Part shown: piece by piece, positions 8,322 through 17,551 of the stretch | Numbering within the stretch: the stretch's first letter is position 1 | Layout: each line of letters starts with the position of its first letter | Assembly (NCBI GenBank): GCA_031278315.1 | Contig: JAITKS010000347.1 | Coordinates: 1-37,600, forward strand | Reading direction: 5' to 3' | DNA from: Planctomycetaceae bacterium | GTDB taxonomy: Bacteria; Planctomycetota; Planctomycetia; Pirellulales; Thermoguttaceae | Length of the DNA: 37,600 nucleotides | The notes under the pieces: model-generated | What the model was told of the DNA's origin: nothing | Seen by the model: the letters and a program-made list of their open reading frames with translations, nothing else | Databases searched by the model: none | Made by a program: the position numbers and the translations under genes

Positions 8322-8976
8322 TGTTTTCGTCCTCGCTATATTCGCCTTGATTTATCCAAACTTGGATTCCAATATGACCTTGTGCGATTTTGGCTTCATG
8401 AAAACCATAATCTATTTTCGCACGTAACGTCGATAACGGAATTGAACCGGCTATTTGCTTCTCGCAACGCGCCATTTCTGCACCGCCTAATCGACCCGAT
8501 AACTGAATTTTTATACCCTTTGCACCGGCTTCCATCGCTTGTTCCATCGCACGTTTCATCGTGCGGCGGAAACCGATCCGCCTAACTAACTGTTCGCCGA
8601 TATCTTCAGCTACAAGTTGTGCAACAATATCAGGACGAAGTACCTCTTCAATTTTGAGATTTACTCTACGTCCGGTTATTTTTTGCAAGTCTTCCTGAAG
8701 TTCTTCAACCTTTCTGCCGCGCTGCCCGATCATAATACCCGGTTTAGCAGAAAATAGTACAACGCGAACTTCATCACGTGTCCGTTCAATTTCGATTTTA
8801 GCTATCGCTGGATAAAGCGGTTTGTCCGCTGCATCTTTACGTTTTTTTATAAAGTCGCGAATTTTCTTGTCTTCTACAAGCAATTCCGCAAACTCTTTCT
8901 TGGAGGCGTACCAACGACTTTTCCACTCCTCCATAATGCCGACACGAAATGCTACCGGATTTACTTTTTGACCCAT
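8260..8976 (-). CDS. rpsC: 30S ribosomal protein S3
   Basis: S3 forms part of the mRNA entry pore in the small-subunit head. MGQKVNPVAFRVGI starts the protein; the KH-domain loop GIMIGQRGRKVEEL is at about residues 80-93; the C-terminal domain has GIKIQLSGRLGGAEMARCE. It is 238 residues, ending in an Asn/Ser/Lys-rich tail that runs 62 bp into rplP. The start fits homologues. Confidence 0.97.
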   Translation of the reverse strand: MGQKVNPVAFRVGIMEEWKSRWYASKKEFAELLVEDKKIRDFIKKRKDAADKPLYPAIAKIEIERTRDEVRVVLFSAKPGIMIGQRGRKVEELQEDLQKITGRRVNLKIEEVLRPDIVAQLVAEDIGEQLVRRIGFRRTMKRAMEQAMEAGAKGIKIQLSGRLGGAEMARCEKQIAGSIPLSTLRAKIDYGFHEAKIAQGHIGIQVWINQGEYSEDENNGANAKTSQTSKNPKRSYKR

Positions 8977-9031
8977 GTTATCCTATAGTTTCTAATAATC
9001 TACATGTTTCTTGTTGAGGTTTAATTCACCT

Positions 9032-9150
9032 TTTTTTAACTGCTCACATTTTCAATAATCTACCGATTTAATCTGTCGATTTATCTACCATAAAATTGGT
9101 GTAATGAATTGTAATGAATACAACCTTGCCGAAATTCATTTTATGAGCTG
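9032..9150 (-). repeat. family C spacer element, rplV-rpsC
   Basis: TTTTTTTAACTGCTCACATT at 9032, then CGATTTATCTACCATAAAAT, and the end box GCCGAAATTCATTTTATGAG (9128-9147). The first box and end box are good; the middle is degenerate. The rest of the spacer shows nothing else. Confidence 0.6.
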
Positions 9151-9305
9151 AAAAAAATAAACTACCGCAACCGAATTTTTTTCACAATATTATGTATCAA
9201 ATTCTAAATTGCGAACAATACAAATTACGGATTCGCTTGAATTATCGTAACAATAATTATTAGCCCGCTTCCGTTTGCGGATTAAACATATTAAAACTAA
9301 CCTCA

Positions 9306-9668
9306 TCAGTTGCCGCCGATTATAACGGTAATATGTGAAGTTCGTTTGTAATATACACTTGAAGCTCCTCGCGATTTGGGACGAAAACGTTTGCTCATCG
9401 GACCGCCGTCTATTCTAATATCGAGAATACCGAGACTTGTTGTTTTACCCATTGTGATTCTGTCTGCCGCATTTTTAACAGCTGTGTAAATCGCTTGACG
9501 GACAAGTTTCGCTCCGCGTGAAGGGTAGCATGAAAGTATTGCTATTGCACGTTCTGCTGCTTCGCCGCGCACTAGATCCGCATAAGGCCGAATCTTTCTT
9601 GCACTCATTTGAACGTATCGATGAATCGACTTAAACGTTTCTTTTTTATTTTCTGCTTTTTTTGCCAC
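9306..9668 (-). CDS. rplV: 50S ribosomal protein L22
   Basis: L22 lines the polypeptide exit tunnel with its extended beta hairpin. The start-proximal RYVQMSARKIRPYADLVRG, the middle AVKNAADRITM and the hairpin region GPMSKRFRPKSRGASSVYYKRTSHITV are all typical. Length 120 is normal. The family order rpsS, rplV, rpsC is kept, with spacers of 377 and 329 bp. Confidence 0.96.
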   Translation of the reverse strand: MAKKAENKKETFKSIHRYVQMSARKIRPYADLVRGEAAERAIAILSCYPSRGAKLVRQAIYTAVKNAADRITMGKTTSLGILDIRIDGGPMSKRFRPKSRGASSVYYKRTSHITVIIGGN

Positions 9669-9888
9669 TGTTTTTTACCTCGTAAAAAAAATGAAATTGA
9701 TTTACAAATTATACTAATTCAAAACCGTTGCCGTCTAAAAAACTACAAATAAGATTAGCCGGAATAGGAATATTATGTGAACAAACAACATTTGTCAAAA
9801 AATTTGAATCTACATATTCATCTGCTATTCTGTTTATTAACGAAAAACAACAAAAAGCAAAAAAACAAAAAATTCTGTAGATATTCAG

Positions 9889-10023
9889 TATTTTTGAACC
9901 GCTCTTACTTGAATGTTCGGTTTGAGCCGTTTGTTTATCTATCGTAAAACAGCAGGCTTTTTAATGTTTTTTATATTTTGTAGTGAATGGTCTTTATATC
10001 ACCGAAATTAATAGTACGATGCG
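9889..10023 (-). repeat. family C spacer element, rpsS-rplV
   Basis: TTTTTGAACCGCTCTTAC at 9891, GTTCGGTTTGAGCCG, TTATCTATCGTAAAACAGC, and ACCGAAATTAATAGTACGATG at the right end. On the minus strand the central stem is AGCC/GGCT. Confidence 0.75.
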
Positions 10024-10045
10024 AAAATGATTTGTTACCGTTTTT

Positions 10046-10315
10046 TTATTTCTTACCTTTTCCGCCGTGACCTCTAAAAATTCGTGTCATTGAAAATTCA
10101 CCTAATTTGTGTCCGACCATTTCTTCGGTTACAAATACTTTGACAAATATTTTTCCGTTATGCACAAGAAAAGTATGTCCCACAAATTCGGGAACTATTG
10201 TACATGCTCTCGCCCATGTTTTTATAGGCTCTTTCTTGACAGCATTATCCAATTTTTCGACCTTCGCAAGGAGTTTAACATTGACAAACGGTCCCTTTTT
10301 TAACGATCTGCTCAT
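10046..10315 (-). CDS. rpsS: 30S ribosomal protein S19
   Basis: S19 is in the head of the small subunit and forms a complex with S13. [12 protein letters not shown] at the start and [23 protein letters not shown] at the end are diagnostic. The open frame begins with a TTG at 10321, but the ATG at 10315 gives the normal family start and 89 residues. Confidence 0.96.
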   Translation of the reverse strand: MSRSLKKGPFVNVKLLAKVEKLDNAVKKEPIKTWARACTIVPEFVGHTFLVHNGKIFVKVFVTEEMVGHKLGEFSMTRIFRGHGGKGKK

Positions 10316-10639
10316 AAACAATTTAATCCCAAAAAAATTATTCGCGACGGATTATACGCGAAACAAGTTGATTTTTTATCTAAAAGTCAAAGCCAAAATT
10401 TCTGAAATTGAAACAGCCCAAACTTGAAATCAAATACCCTGCTTATATTTTTAACTTGCTTATATTTTTTATATTTTTGTAACAAAAAATACCGCAAAAA
10501 AAATATCCTTCACAATTGAAAATAAATAGTAACTTCTATAATGACAACCGCACTCGCTAATTAGACTATATAACTTGTTACTTTTATGAAAATTTAACTC
10601 CTAAAAACATGACAGACAAAACAATGAATTTTCTAAATA
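10316..10639. other. 324-bp spacer rplB-rpsS, no clear feature
   Basis: AT-rich. There is no gene and no family C copy that I can align with confidence. Confidence 0.5.
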
Positions 10640-11503
10640 TTATGACAATTTTAGTACACCGTAGCGTCTGCTTTTTCGTCGTCTGATAATAGCTTTATTA
10701 GTTGGTTTGCGTTTTTTACGAGTTGATGTACCTTTGGTTGGTTTACCAGTTGGCGTGACAGGGTGACGTCCGCCTTTTGTTCTGCCTTCACCTCCGCCGT
10801 GCGGGTGGTCGATTGGATTCATTGCCGTACCTCTAACATGCGGGCGTCGTCCCATCCAACGGCTTCGTCCCGCTTTACCGACTTCTATATTCATGTGGTC
10901 GATGTTACCTACAACTCCGATTACCGCACGGCATTTGATCGGTACACGTCTAATTTCGCCGCTTGGCATATTTAATTGTGCCCAACCTGTTTCAGTGTCG
11001 CGTGCTACTAATGTTGCTTTAGAACCAGCTGACCTACAAAGTACACCGCCTCGATTCGGATGTAATTCAATATTGTGAACTTCTGCCCCTAAAGGTATTT
11101 CTGCAAGCGGCAAACAATTACCGAGATTAGGCGGCGCACCTGTTCCGCTTAAAATTTTCGCTCCAGATTTTAAACCTTCCGGTGCAACAATATATCGTCT
11201 CTCACCGTCAACATATTTCAACAACGCCAGTCTTGCACTACGATTCGGATCATATTGAATTGATGCAACTGTTGCTTCAACTCCGTCTTTGTTTCGCCGG
11301 AAATCAACTAGTCGAAATTGACGCTTATGACCGCCCCCGCGATGACGGACTGTTATTATTCCTTGATTATTACGACCATTAGTTCGCCGTTTTGCCCGTA
11401 GTAATTTTTTTTCCGGTGATGTATTTTTTGTCAGTTCTGCGAAATCGCTGACACTCATGTTCCGGCGACCAGCATTATTTGGCTTATATTTTTTTATTCC
11501 CAT
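10640..11503 (-). CDS. rplB: 50S ribosomal protein L2
   Basis: L2 is required for subunit joining and lies close to the peptidyl-transferase centre. The protein has the N-terminal [17 protein letters not shown], the OB-fold [18 protein letters not shown], and the C-terminal [19 protein letters not shown] with the conserved functional histidine. Length 287 is slightly longer than usual (about 275). Spacers of 309 and 324 bp flank it. Confidence 0.97.
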   Translation of the reverse strand: MGIKKYKPNNAGRRNMSVSDFAELTKNTSPEKKLLRAKRRTNGRNNQGIITVRHRGGGHKRQFRLVDFRRNKDGVEATVASIQYDPNRSARLALLKYVDGERRYIVAPEGLKSGAKILSGTGAPPNLGNCLPLAEIPLGAEVHNIELHPNRGGVLCRSAGSKATLVARDTETGWAQLNMPSGEIRRVPIKCRAVIGVVGNIDHMNIEVGKAGRSRWMGRRPHVRGTAMNPIDHPHGGGEGRTKGGRHPVTPTGKPTKGTSTRKKRKPTNKAIIRRRKSRRYGVLKLS

Positions 11504-11514
11504 TTGAATACCAC

Positions 11515-11680
11515 TATTATTAAACTGTTTATACTTTAAATTTCGTTAACCGCATGTTCACTAACTATGATCAATACTGCAAAAAGGTGAAATATAATTT
11601 AATGTTTAAATCTATAATTTAAATCTGCGTGAATTATATTTACACTATCGAATTATCGAAATTAAATTGAGTATGAACTG
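11515..11680 (-). repeat. possible family C remnant, rplW-rplB
   Basis: TTATTAAACTGTTTATACTTT with AAATTTCGTTAACCGC at the left, and ATCGAAATTAAATTGAGTATG at the right, fit the two ends of the family with a diverged middle. Confidence 0.4.
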
Positions 11681-11812
11681 GTATAATTTTTAACTACTTG
11701 TCTAATCTAATACAGCGAATTGTACAATCGCAATCAAACGTCCAACCGCCTTAAAATCACACATTAACTCACAAATTTTTATATGAAAGACAATATCAAC
11801 CGTAATTGATTA

Positions 11813-12130
11813 TCAACCGTAATTGATTTTATCATTGTCATCTAATCTTACTAACGCCCGCTTGATTGGAGTTGTTCTTCCAAGAGCGTGACGAACACGT
11901 CGTTTTTTACCTTTACGTTTTTGTGTTCTTACTTCAACTACCTTAACCTCAAAGAGGAACTCTACAGCTTCTTTAATCTGTTTTTTATTTGCAAGGCTAT
12001 TTACTTCAAAAGTGTAAATATTACGATGTTCAGCAAGGTCGTAACCTTTTTCTGTAACTACTGGTTTAAGGATTACCTGATATGGTTCAAGTTGTAAATT
12101 TACTTTTGTAATATCAAATTGTCTTGGCAC
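11813..12130 (-). CDS. rplW: 50S ribosomal protein L23
   Basis: L23 is at the tunnel exit and docks trigger factor and SRP. The family pattern QVILKPVVTEKGYDLAEHRN, then YTFEVNSLANKKQIKEAVEFLFEVKV and RTQKRKGKKRRVRHALGRT is complete in 105 residues. It lies between rplD and rplB as expected. CACCTC upstream (12137-12142) gives GAGGTG as ribosome binding site. Confidence 0.95.
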   Translation of the reverse strand: MPRQFDITKVNLQLEPYQVILKPVVTEKGYDLAEHRNIYTFEVNSLANKKQIKEAVEFLFEVKVVEVRTQKRKGKKRRVRHALGRTTPIKRALVRLDDNDKINYG

Positions 12131-12188
12131 TATACACCTCCATTATTTTATTTCGATTGTACTTATTTCGGGATTAAGTTTGTATAAA

Positions 12189-12306
12189 TCTTTTAAACTG
12201 CTCACGTATAAATTTTCGGTTTGAACGATCTTTTTACCTAAATCTGGAATCAGGTTTGTAGTGAATGGACACGCCTTTGTTACTGCCGAAATTCATAGTA
12301 TGAAAC
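12189..12306 (-). repeat. family C spacer element, rplD-rplW
   Basis: Well preserved at both ends: TCTTTTAAACTGCTCACG at 12189, AAATTTTCGGTTTGAACG, and TGCCGAAATTCATAGTATG at 12284-12302. The middle loop is diverged (CTAAATCTGGAATCAGG). Confidence 0.75.
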
Positions 12307-12356
12307 GGATATTTATTGATATAGTTTATTTTGATTTATCATTGTTCAAGATTAAT

Positions 12357-13085
12357 TCAGGGACTGGGCGTAACTATCTCTGTTCCTGTTCCTGTTCCTG
12401 TTGCTGTTGCTGTTTCCGATTTTAGCTCGTTGAGTTTTTTCTCGTAATCGGACGGACTAATAATTGAGTTCACAAGAGATTCATAAGCTAGGCGTGTCAT
12501 TAGCAGTCGTTTGGGACGAAGAATTTCGTAAGCATTTAGATCAGATACAGGTAAAATTCGGACACCTTCAATGTTGCGGAAACTTTTGTAAAGATTTGTA
12601 TTATGTTGTTCAATTGCGACGAGGACTGTTTCGTTTATTTTAAGAGCATTAAGGATTTGTACTACTTCTTTAGTTTTAGGTGCATCGACTGCCAGAGTAT
12701 CGATTAGAATAACTTGTGCGTCGTTTAATTTTGCGACAAAAGCCATTCTTGCAGCTTTTTTTAGTGCTTTACTTGGCAATCTGAAAAACCAATTTCGCGG
12801 TCTTTTCGCAAAAATATGACCGCCTCCGCGGCGTACACCGCTGCGCCGATGCCCCGCACGTGCGTTGCCCGTACCTTTTTGTTTGTACATCTTTTTCTTA
12901 TGACCGGCAACTTCCGCCCGCGATTTAGTTTTCGCAGAACCTTGCCGCAGATTAGATTGGTACATAACGACAGCATCATGTAAAAGCCGGCTGTTGATAT
13001 GTTCAACCAACAGTTCAGTATATACTGTCAACTTATCTATTTCGTTACCCGATTTATCGTAAACCGTCAATTCGACGCTCGACAT
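12357..13085 (-). CDS. rplD: 50S ribosomal protein L4 with a low-complexity C-terminal tail
   Basis: L4 lines the exit tunnel with an extended loop. The loop is clear at about residues 50-100 (KTKSRAEVAGHKKKMYKQKG, then GNARAGHRRSGVRRGGGHIF). The core ends near residue 220; an Ala/Thr/Gly tail (ATATGTGTGTE) follows, encoded by a tandem CCTGTT/GCTGTT hexamer run (12379-12415). In E. coli L4 represses the S10 operon; no equivalent leader could be identified here. Length 242 versus about 205 for the family. Confidence 0.95.
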   Translation of the reverse strand: MSSVELTVYDKSGNEIDKLTVYTELLVEHINSRLLHDAVVMYQSNLRQGSAKTKSRAEVAGHKKKMYKQKGTGNARAGHRRSGVRRGGGHIFAKRPRNWFFRLPSKALKKAARMAFVAKLNDAQVILIDTLAVDAPKTKEVVQILNALKINETVLVAIEQHNTNLYKSFRNIEGVRILPVSDLNAYEILRPKRLLMTRLAYESLVNSIISPSDYEKKLNELKSETATATGTGTGTEIVTPSP

Positions 13086-13182
13086 GGCACACCTAATTCA
13101 AATTATTTTCGTTGAAAATTACTAAAAAATTTATATCCGAAACAATTCGGATTATTAAACACTAAAAAATTTCTTACTAAAA

Positions 13183-13290
13183 AGTTTTAACTTGCTCTCG
13201 TTTAAAATTTCGATTATCGTTACCTGCTTCCTAAATCGGAAAGCAAGTTTTTATTCACGTATTATTATCGAAATTCAAAGTACGATGTGT
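13183..13290 (-). repeat. family C spacer element, rplC-rplD
   Basis: GTTTTAACTTGCTCTCG at 13184, TTTAAAATTTCGATTATCG, then GCTTCCTAAATCGGAAAGC (13224-13242), and TATCGAAATTCAAAGTACGA. On the minus strand ACTTGCTT pairs with GAAGCAGGT allowing one G-U, the longest central stem of the family. Confidence 0.75.
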
Positions 13291-13342
13291 ATAAAACAAA
13301 CATTAAATTCGATTCTTTTGAAACTTCATTTTTATAAAGTTA

Positions 13343-14110
13343 TCAAGAATTTTCTGCTGTTGCTGCGGTTTCTGCGGTTGCTTTTTGTTTTTTTGTAATA
13401 CGCCACGGATTGGACTTAGGGACAGGTTGAATATTTGTTGGTTTGACTGTTACATATCCGCCTTTGGGTCCCGGAACGGCACCGCGTATTATCAACAGAT
13501 TGTTTTCTTTATCGACTAGAACTACCTTTTGATTTCGGATTGTTATTCTATCTGCGCCGTATTGACCGGGCATCCGTTTTCCTTTTTGAGTTCGGCTTGG
13601 AAATGCGCTGCATCCGCTGCTGCCTAAATGCCGATGACACTTTTTTACACCGTGTGATGCTCTTTGACCGCTAAAATTATGTCTTTTCATTACACCTGTA
13701 TAACCGGAACCTTTACTTATTGCCGTTACATCAACTGCAATTATGTTATCGAAGACATCAACTTTAATTTCTTGACCTATTTCAAATCCGTTTATTGGAA
13801 TTTTAAATTCACGTATAAATTTTTTCGGTTCACAATCTGCTTTAGCGGGCAAAACGATTCCGGCACTAATTCGTGATTTACGGCGTTTACTCTCAATTGA
13901 TGCAACTTGACCGCGTTCACTTTTAGATGCACGATGTCTAGCTTTATTACCGTATCCAAGTTGAACTGCCTCGTAACCATCCCGCTCGCCGTTACGAATC
14001 TGCAAAACATGACAAGGTCCGAGTTGTACAACTGTAACCGGTATTGCTTCACCTGTTTCCGTGTACAATTGAGTACATCCAATTTTTTGTCCTAAAAGTC
14101 CGATTGTCAT
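13343..14110 (-). CDS. rplC: 50S ribosomal protein L3
   Basis: L3 is an early assembly protein reaching the peptidyl-transferase centre. TIGLLGQKIGCTQLYTE opens the protein; GSGYTGVMKRHNFSGQRASH and GSSGCSAFPSRTQKGKRMPG are the central signatures. After the normal end it has an Ala/Thr/Lys-rich tail (KKQKATAETAATAENS), giving 255 residues against about 210. Second gene of the series, after a 700-bp gap from rpsJ. Confidence 0.96.
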   Translation of the reverse strand: MTIGLLGQKIGCTQLYTETGEAIPVTVVQLGPCHVLQIRNGERDGYEAVQLGYGNKARHRASKSERGQVASIESKRRKSRISAGIVLPAKADCEPKKFIREFKIPINGFEIGQEIKVDVFDNIIAVDVTAISKGSGYTGVMKRHNFSGQRASHGVKKCHRHLGSSGCSAFPSRTQKGKRMPGQYGADRITIRNQKVVLVDKENNLLIIRGAVPGPKGGYVTVKPTNIQPVPKSNPWRITKKQKATAETAATAENS

Positions 14111-14149
14111 TTGACGAAAATTTATTGTTACAAAAAAATACTATTTAAT

Positions 14150-14250
14150 TTACCAATATCACACTTTAATATTTTTGGTTTGACGTTGTTTCTTTAGAAA
14201 TTTGACTAGTACAAATTTGAATTGCCAAAATTTCTAATGTGTGATTTGTA
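14150..14250 (-). repeat. possible family C remnant next to rplC start
   Basis: ATCACACTTTAATATTTTTGG and, 60 bp on, CCAAAATTTCTAATGTGTGAT (14226-14246) make an outer inverted repeat like the C ends, with ATCACAC/GTGTGAT as perfect arms. The inner part does not match well. Confidence 0.4.
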
Positions 14251-14392
14251 AGTTTGTTATCCACACAACTTGACTGATTTAATTTACTACGCTGTTGTTA
14301 TCTACTGTTTTTATGATTTTTTTTATGAAAATTTACTACTGTTATTTTTTTGGATTTAACTGTTATTCAGATTATCCCTCTTTTAATTAGAG

Positions 14393-14502
14393 TTTTTAAA
14401 CTGCTCTCATTTAATTTTTGGTTGAGCTGTCTGATTACCTAGTTGGAAAGCAGCTCTTTAATGAATAGCTTTCTTATCGTCGAAATTCATAGTACGATGT
14501 GT
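14393..14502 (-). repeat. family C spacer element, rpsJ-rplC, copy 2
   Basis: Near consensus: TTTTTAAACTGCTCTCAT, TTTTTGGTTGAGCTG, AGTTGGAAAGCAGCTC, AATAGCTTTCTTATCGTCG and CGAAATTCATAGTACGATG. The stem GAGCTG (14424-14429) with CAGCTC (14451-14456) is perfect. Confidence 0.8.
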
Positions 14503-14642
14503 AAAGCAATTTAATTGAATACCTCGACAGAATTACGCTTGATATTTTTTATAGTTGTATTTAGTAATTGGACGTCTTTAATTTAAGCGTTATATTTGCG
14601 GGTATTTTGAATTGTTTATACCTTTTGAATTGTTTACACTTT

Positions 14643-14756
14643 GAACAGTTTACACATTCTGTTTGCACTTAAAATTTCAGTAAGAGCTGCCGGCTTATTT
14701 TTGGAAAGAAGCAGTCTCTTTAATGAATAGCTTTCTTGTTGCCGAAAAAATATGAG
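14643..14756 (-). repeat. family C spacer element, rpsJ-rplC, copy 1
   Basis: GCACTTAAAATTTCAGTAAG, GAGCTGCCGGCTTATTTTTG, AAAGAAGCAGTCTC, and AATAGCTTTCTTGTTGCCG. It shares TTTAATGAATAGCTTTCTT exactly with the copy 250 bp away, so these two may be a recent pair. Confidence 0.7.
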
Positions 14757-14810
14757 TTTTGTAATTATCTTATTCTTATTTTGCAGTTTATTATTGTTTG
14801 ACAATCTAAT

Positions 14811-15140
14811 TTATTTTTTTCCGCTTGTTTTAATTTTAATATCGACACCGGCGGGCAAAGTAAGTTTATTTAGTGCGTCGATTGTTTTGGTTGTTGCCTG
14901 TACGATGTCGATTACTCTTTTATGAGTTCTGATTTCGTATTGTTGCCTTGCCTTTTTATCGACATGCGGACTTGAAAGAACGGTATAACGTTCAATTCGT
15001 GTAGGCAACGGAATAGGACCGCGAACTAACGAACCTGTACGTTTCGCCGTATCGACTATGTCTGCGGCACTTTGATCAAGTATAGCATTATCGAATGCTT
15101 CCATTCTAATTCTTATTGTTTCATGCCCAAGCACGCTCAC
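14811..15140 (-). CDS. rpsJ: 30S ribosomal protein S10
   Basis: S10 is in the head of the small subunit and, in other bacteria, also pairs with NusB in antitermination. [29 protein letters not shown] and [18 protein letters not shown] are diagnostic; length 109. The start is GTG at 15140 with GGAG about 8 bases upstream. It is the first gene of the ribosomal series; 1.3 kb separates it from the divergent gene at 16439. Confidence 0.96.
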   Translation of the reverse strand: MSVLGHETIRIRMEAFDNAILDQSAADIVDTAKRTGSLVRGPIPLPTRIERYTVLSSPHVDKKARQQYEIRTHKRVIDIVQATTKTIDALNKLTLPAGVDIKIKTSGKK

Positions 15141-15230
15141 TGTCTATCTCCACTAAACTTTTTAACTAGTTATACTTTAATTACTGTAACCTAAACCTAT
15201 TGTAATTTTGTACAATAAAAGCCGGTTTTA

Positions 15231-15384
15231 CGTTTTTAAACTATTCTTATCTTATTTGATTTTTTTCGGTTTAATTCGACTGCTTATCTAAAACAGACTT
15301 TTACGATCACATTGCCCTCGTCGTCAACATCGCCGAAATCATCGCCCCCATCACCCTCACCGCCGAAAATTATAGTACGAGTTG
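15231..15384 (-). repeat. family C element upstream of rpsJ
   Basis: TTTTTAAACTATTCTTATC, TTTTTTTCGGTTTAATTCG, CTGCTTATCTAAAACAGAC and, at the right, CGCCGAAAATTATAGTACGAG. A CATCGCC-rich stretch of about 40 bp is inserted before the last box, so this copy is longer than the others. Confidence 0.65.
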
Positions 15385-16438
15385 TATATTTATTTTTAAC
15401 TCATACAAAAAACTACAAAAACTAACTTTTTTTCAATACGTCTTTATTTCAGCATTTCAGTATTTTAGTTTTATCGAGTTGTTTATAAATTGAAATTGTT
15501 TGTGCAGCTTTTAATTGACAGGTAACGTATTTATAAAACACGGTACAATTTAATTATTTACGTTTAAGTAAACCTGACGTCCTAATTGCCAAATAACTGA
15601 AATTGAAACTCACGGTTAAGAAATTGATCTTTGATATTTGATTCTTGATTACGTTGTGATGTTTGTTATTTTTGCGTTGTAACGAGTGATTGAATAGAAT
15701 CGCAATAATGAAAGTAAGACTAAAGTAAAAAGCTAAACTATTCTAATTGGTCGTACAAGTTTTATATCGTGTATTCTTTTGGTGCAGTTGCAAAACTGTT
15801 TCTTGATTACGAATCTTGAATTAAACATTCTGCTGAAATATTCCGATGTTCTAATTCTATTAGATTTCGTTTGTGATCATTTGTGTTTTGTCTAACTGTG
15901 TAATGGGGTCGCAATTGAAAGGCGGTAAATTTACCATTACTATCAAAAGTGTCAAGGGGGCGGTTTTCACATATTATCTCAAAAGTAAATTTTTAACGGT
16001 TAAAGATTCTTTTTTTGATAATATTAAAATATGATTTTTACAAAAAACGCCTTAAAATACAGGTTGAAATCAATAGATTTTTTTTTTGTACGAACATAAA
16101 AAAATTTTTTTTACACAATGATTTTTTTATTTGATTTTGGTGATTGACTTGATCTGAAAATCAAAATTGCAATAATAGATGAACAAAATAATTTTGTGAT
16201 TCGGTGTGCAGGATTCAAATTTATTATTAAAAGCGGAATCACGATTACAATTGTTTTTGATCTATAACTGTAAACAGTTATTCACTTACAAATCTTGAAA
16301 TGTTTTTCGGCAATTTAAAATCGGTATTTAAATTGAAATCGATATTGAAATCGATATTAAAAATTGAGATTAAAATTTGAAATTGAAATTGTCGAAAATT
16401 TAATCAACTAGTTTAATTTTTTAAATTATTGTAACAAT
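15385..16438. other. 1.05-kb divergent intergenic region, no gene seen
   Basis: This separates rpsJ from the rightward SDR gene and must contain promoters for both, but no convincing -35/-10 pair could be picked in such AT-rich DNA. The only less AT-rich patch is at about 15904-15970 (GGGGTCGCAATTG, later CAAGGGGGCGG). At 16319-16395 there are degenerate direct repeats of TTGAAATCGATATT-type units just upstream of the SDR start. Confidence 0.5.
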
Positions 16439-17458
16439 ATGTCAAATGTGTCAATTGAATCAGGCGAGCGGATATTTGTTACCGGCGGTACAGGTTTTAT
16501 TGGTTGCAAGTTAGTTGAGGAGTTATTACGACGCGGATGTTTTGTCAATTTACTTGTTCGTAATCTGCAGAGAGAGCCGGTTGATAATTTCATTGATCAT
16601 CTGAATTATATTCGGGGAGATATTACAGATATGGAATCGCTTCGCCGCGGTATATCCGGCTGCAAGTATGTTTTTCATCTTGCCGGTTATGCGAAAAATT
16701 GGGCGAGGAATCCGAAAATTTATGATGAGGTTAATATTTTAGGAACGAAAAATGTTTTTAGTGTTTCGGCTGAGATGGGTGTTGAGCGTATTGTTTGGAC
16801 TTCGACGATAGTAACTTTTGGTCCGACCGAGCGCGGTGTAATAGGTGATGAGAACATGAAACGTGTTAGTGATAAATTTTTCACGGAGTATGAGCGGTCG
16901 AAAGCGATAATGGAGCGGGAAGCGTTGAAGTTAGCATCGGGGAATTTACCTCTTGTTATAGTTAATCCGACGCGGGTATTTGGTCCGGGAATACTTTCTG
17001 AATCGAACACGGTAACGCAGCTTATTTCGATGATACGCAATGGCAGGATGCCTGTAGTTTTTAATTATGGGCGCAATGTTGGAAATTATGTTTATGTGGA
17101 TGATGTAGTGAGAGGATTAATTTTAGCGATGGAAAGGGGGCGTATTGGTGAGCGTTATATTTTAGGCGGTGAAAATGTAATGTTATCGGAGTTTTTTGCG
17201 ATGATTGACAAGGTTGATAATATCAAGCGTTTTCGTTGGGGAATATATTATTTTACGCCTTTTTTGATTGCATATTTATCGGAATGGTTAGCAAATCTTT
17301 TTGGAATTTATCCAATTTTTACGCCCGGCTGGGTAAAGACATTTTTAACAGATTGGTCATTTTCGTCTAGTAAAGCAGAGACCGAGTTAGGATATAAACC
17401 AACATCATTTGAAGAAGCGATAAGAAAAACGTGTCAATGGTTAGATAAGAACAAATAA
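16439..17458 (+). CDS. extended SDR: NAD(P)-dependent sugar epimerase / dihydroflavonol-reductase-like
   Basis: This is a 339-residue extended short-chain dehydrogenase. The cofactor motif GGTGFIG is at residues 16-22, the catalytic YxxxK is YERSK near residues 150-154, and a TSTIV stretch gives the serine. It resembles the hopanoid-associated epimerase HpnA and dihydroflavonol 4-reductase group, enzymes that oxidise or epimerise small sugar or isoprenoid-linked substrates. No hopanoid genes are adjacent, so the substrate is not assigned. A hydrophobic patch at residues 260-280 is common in HpnA-like proteins. No ribosome binding site is obvious before the ATG. It faces away from rpsJ and converges on the desulfurase gene. 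Confidence 0.85.
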   Translation: MSNVSIESGERIFVTGGTGFIGCKLVEELLRRGCFVNLLVRNLQREPVDNFIDHLNYIRGDITDMESLRRGISGCKYVFHLAGYAKNWARNPKIYDEVNILGTKNVFSVSAEMGVERIVWTSTIVTFGPTERGVIGDENMKRVSDKFFTEYERSKAIMEREALKLASGNLPLVIVNPTRVFGPGILSESNTVTQLISMIRNGRMPVVFNYGRNVGNYVYVDDVVRGLILAMERGRIGERYILGGENVMLSEFFAMIDKVDNIKRFRWGIYYFTPFLIAYLSEWLANLFGIYPIFTPGWVKTFLTDWSFSSSKAETELGYKPTSFEEAIRKTCQWLDKNK

Positions 17459-17551
17459 CAAGTTTCTAATAATCGTTAGTTAATTCAGCGAAATATTTGT
17501 AAACATATCAAAGAAACCCGACTGGATAATTGCATGAAGGGTAATAGAAAT

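Noticed and set aside
15904-15970. Less AT-rich patch upstream of rpsJ as a possible structured RNA
   Set aside because: No consistent stem, tRNA-like arm or riboswitch motif could be drawn by eye.
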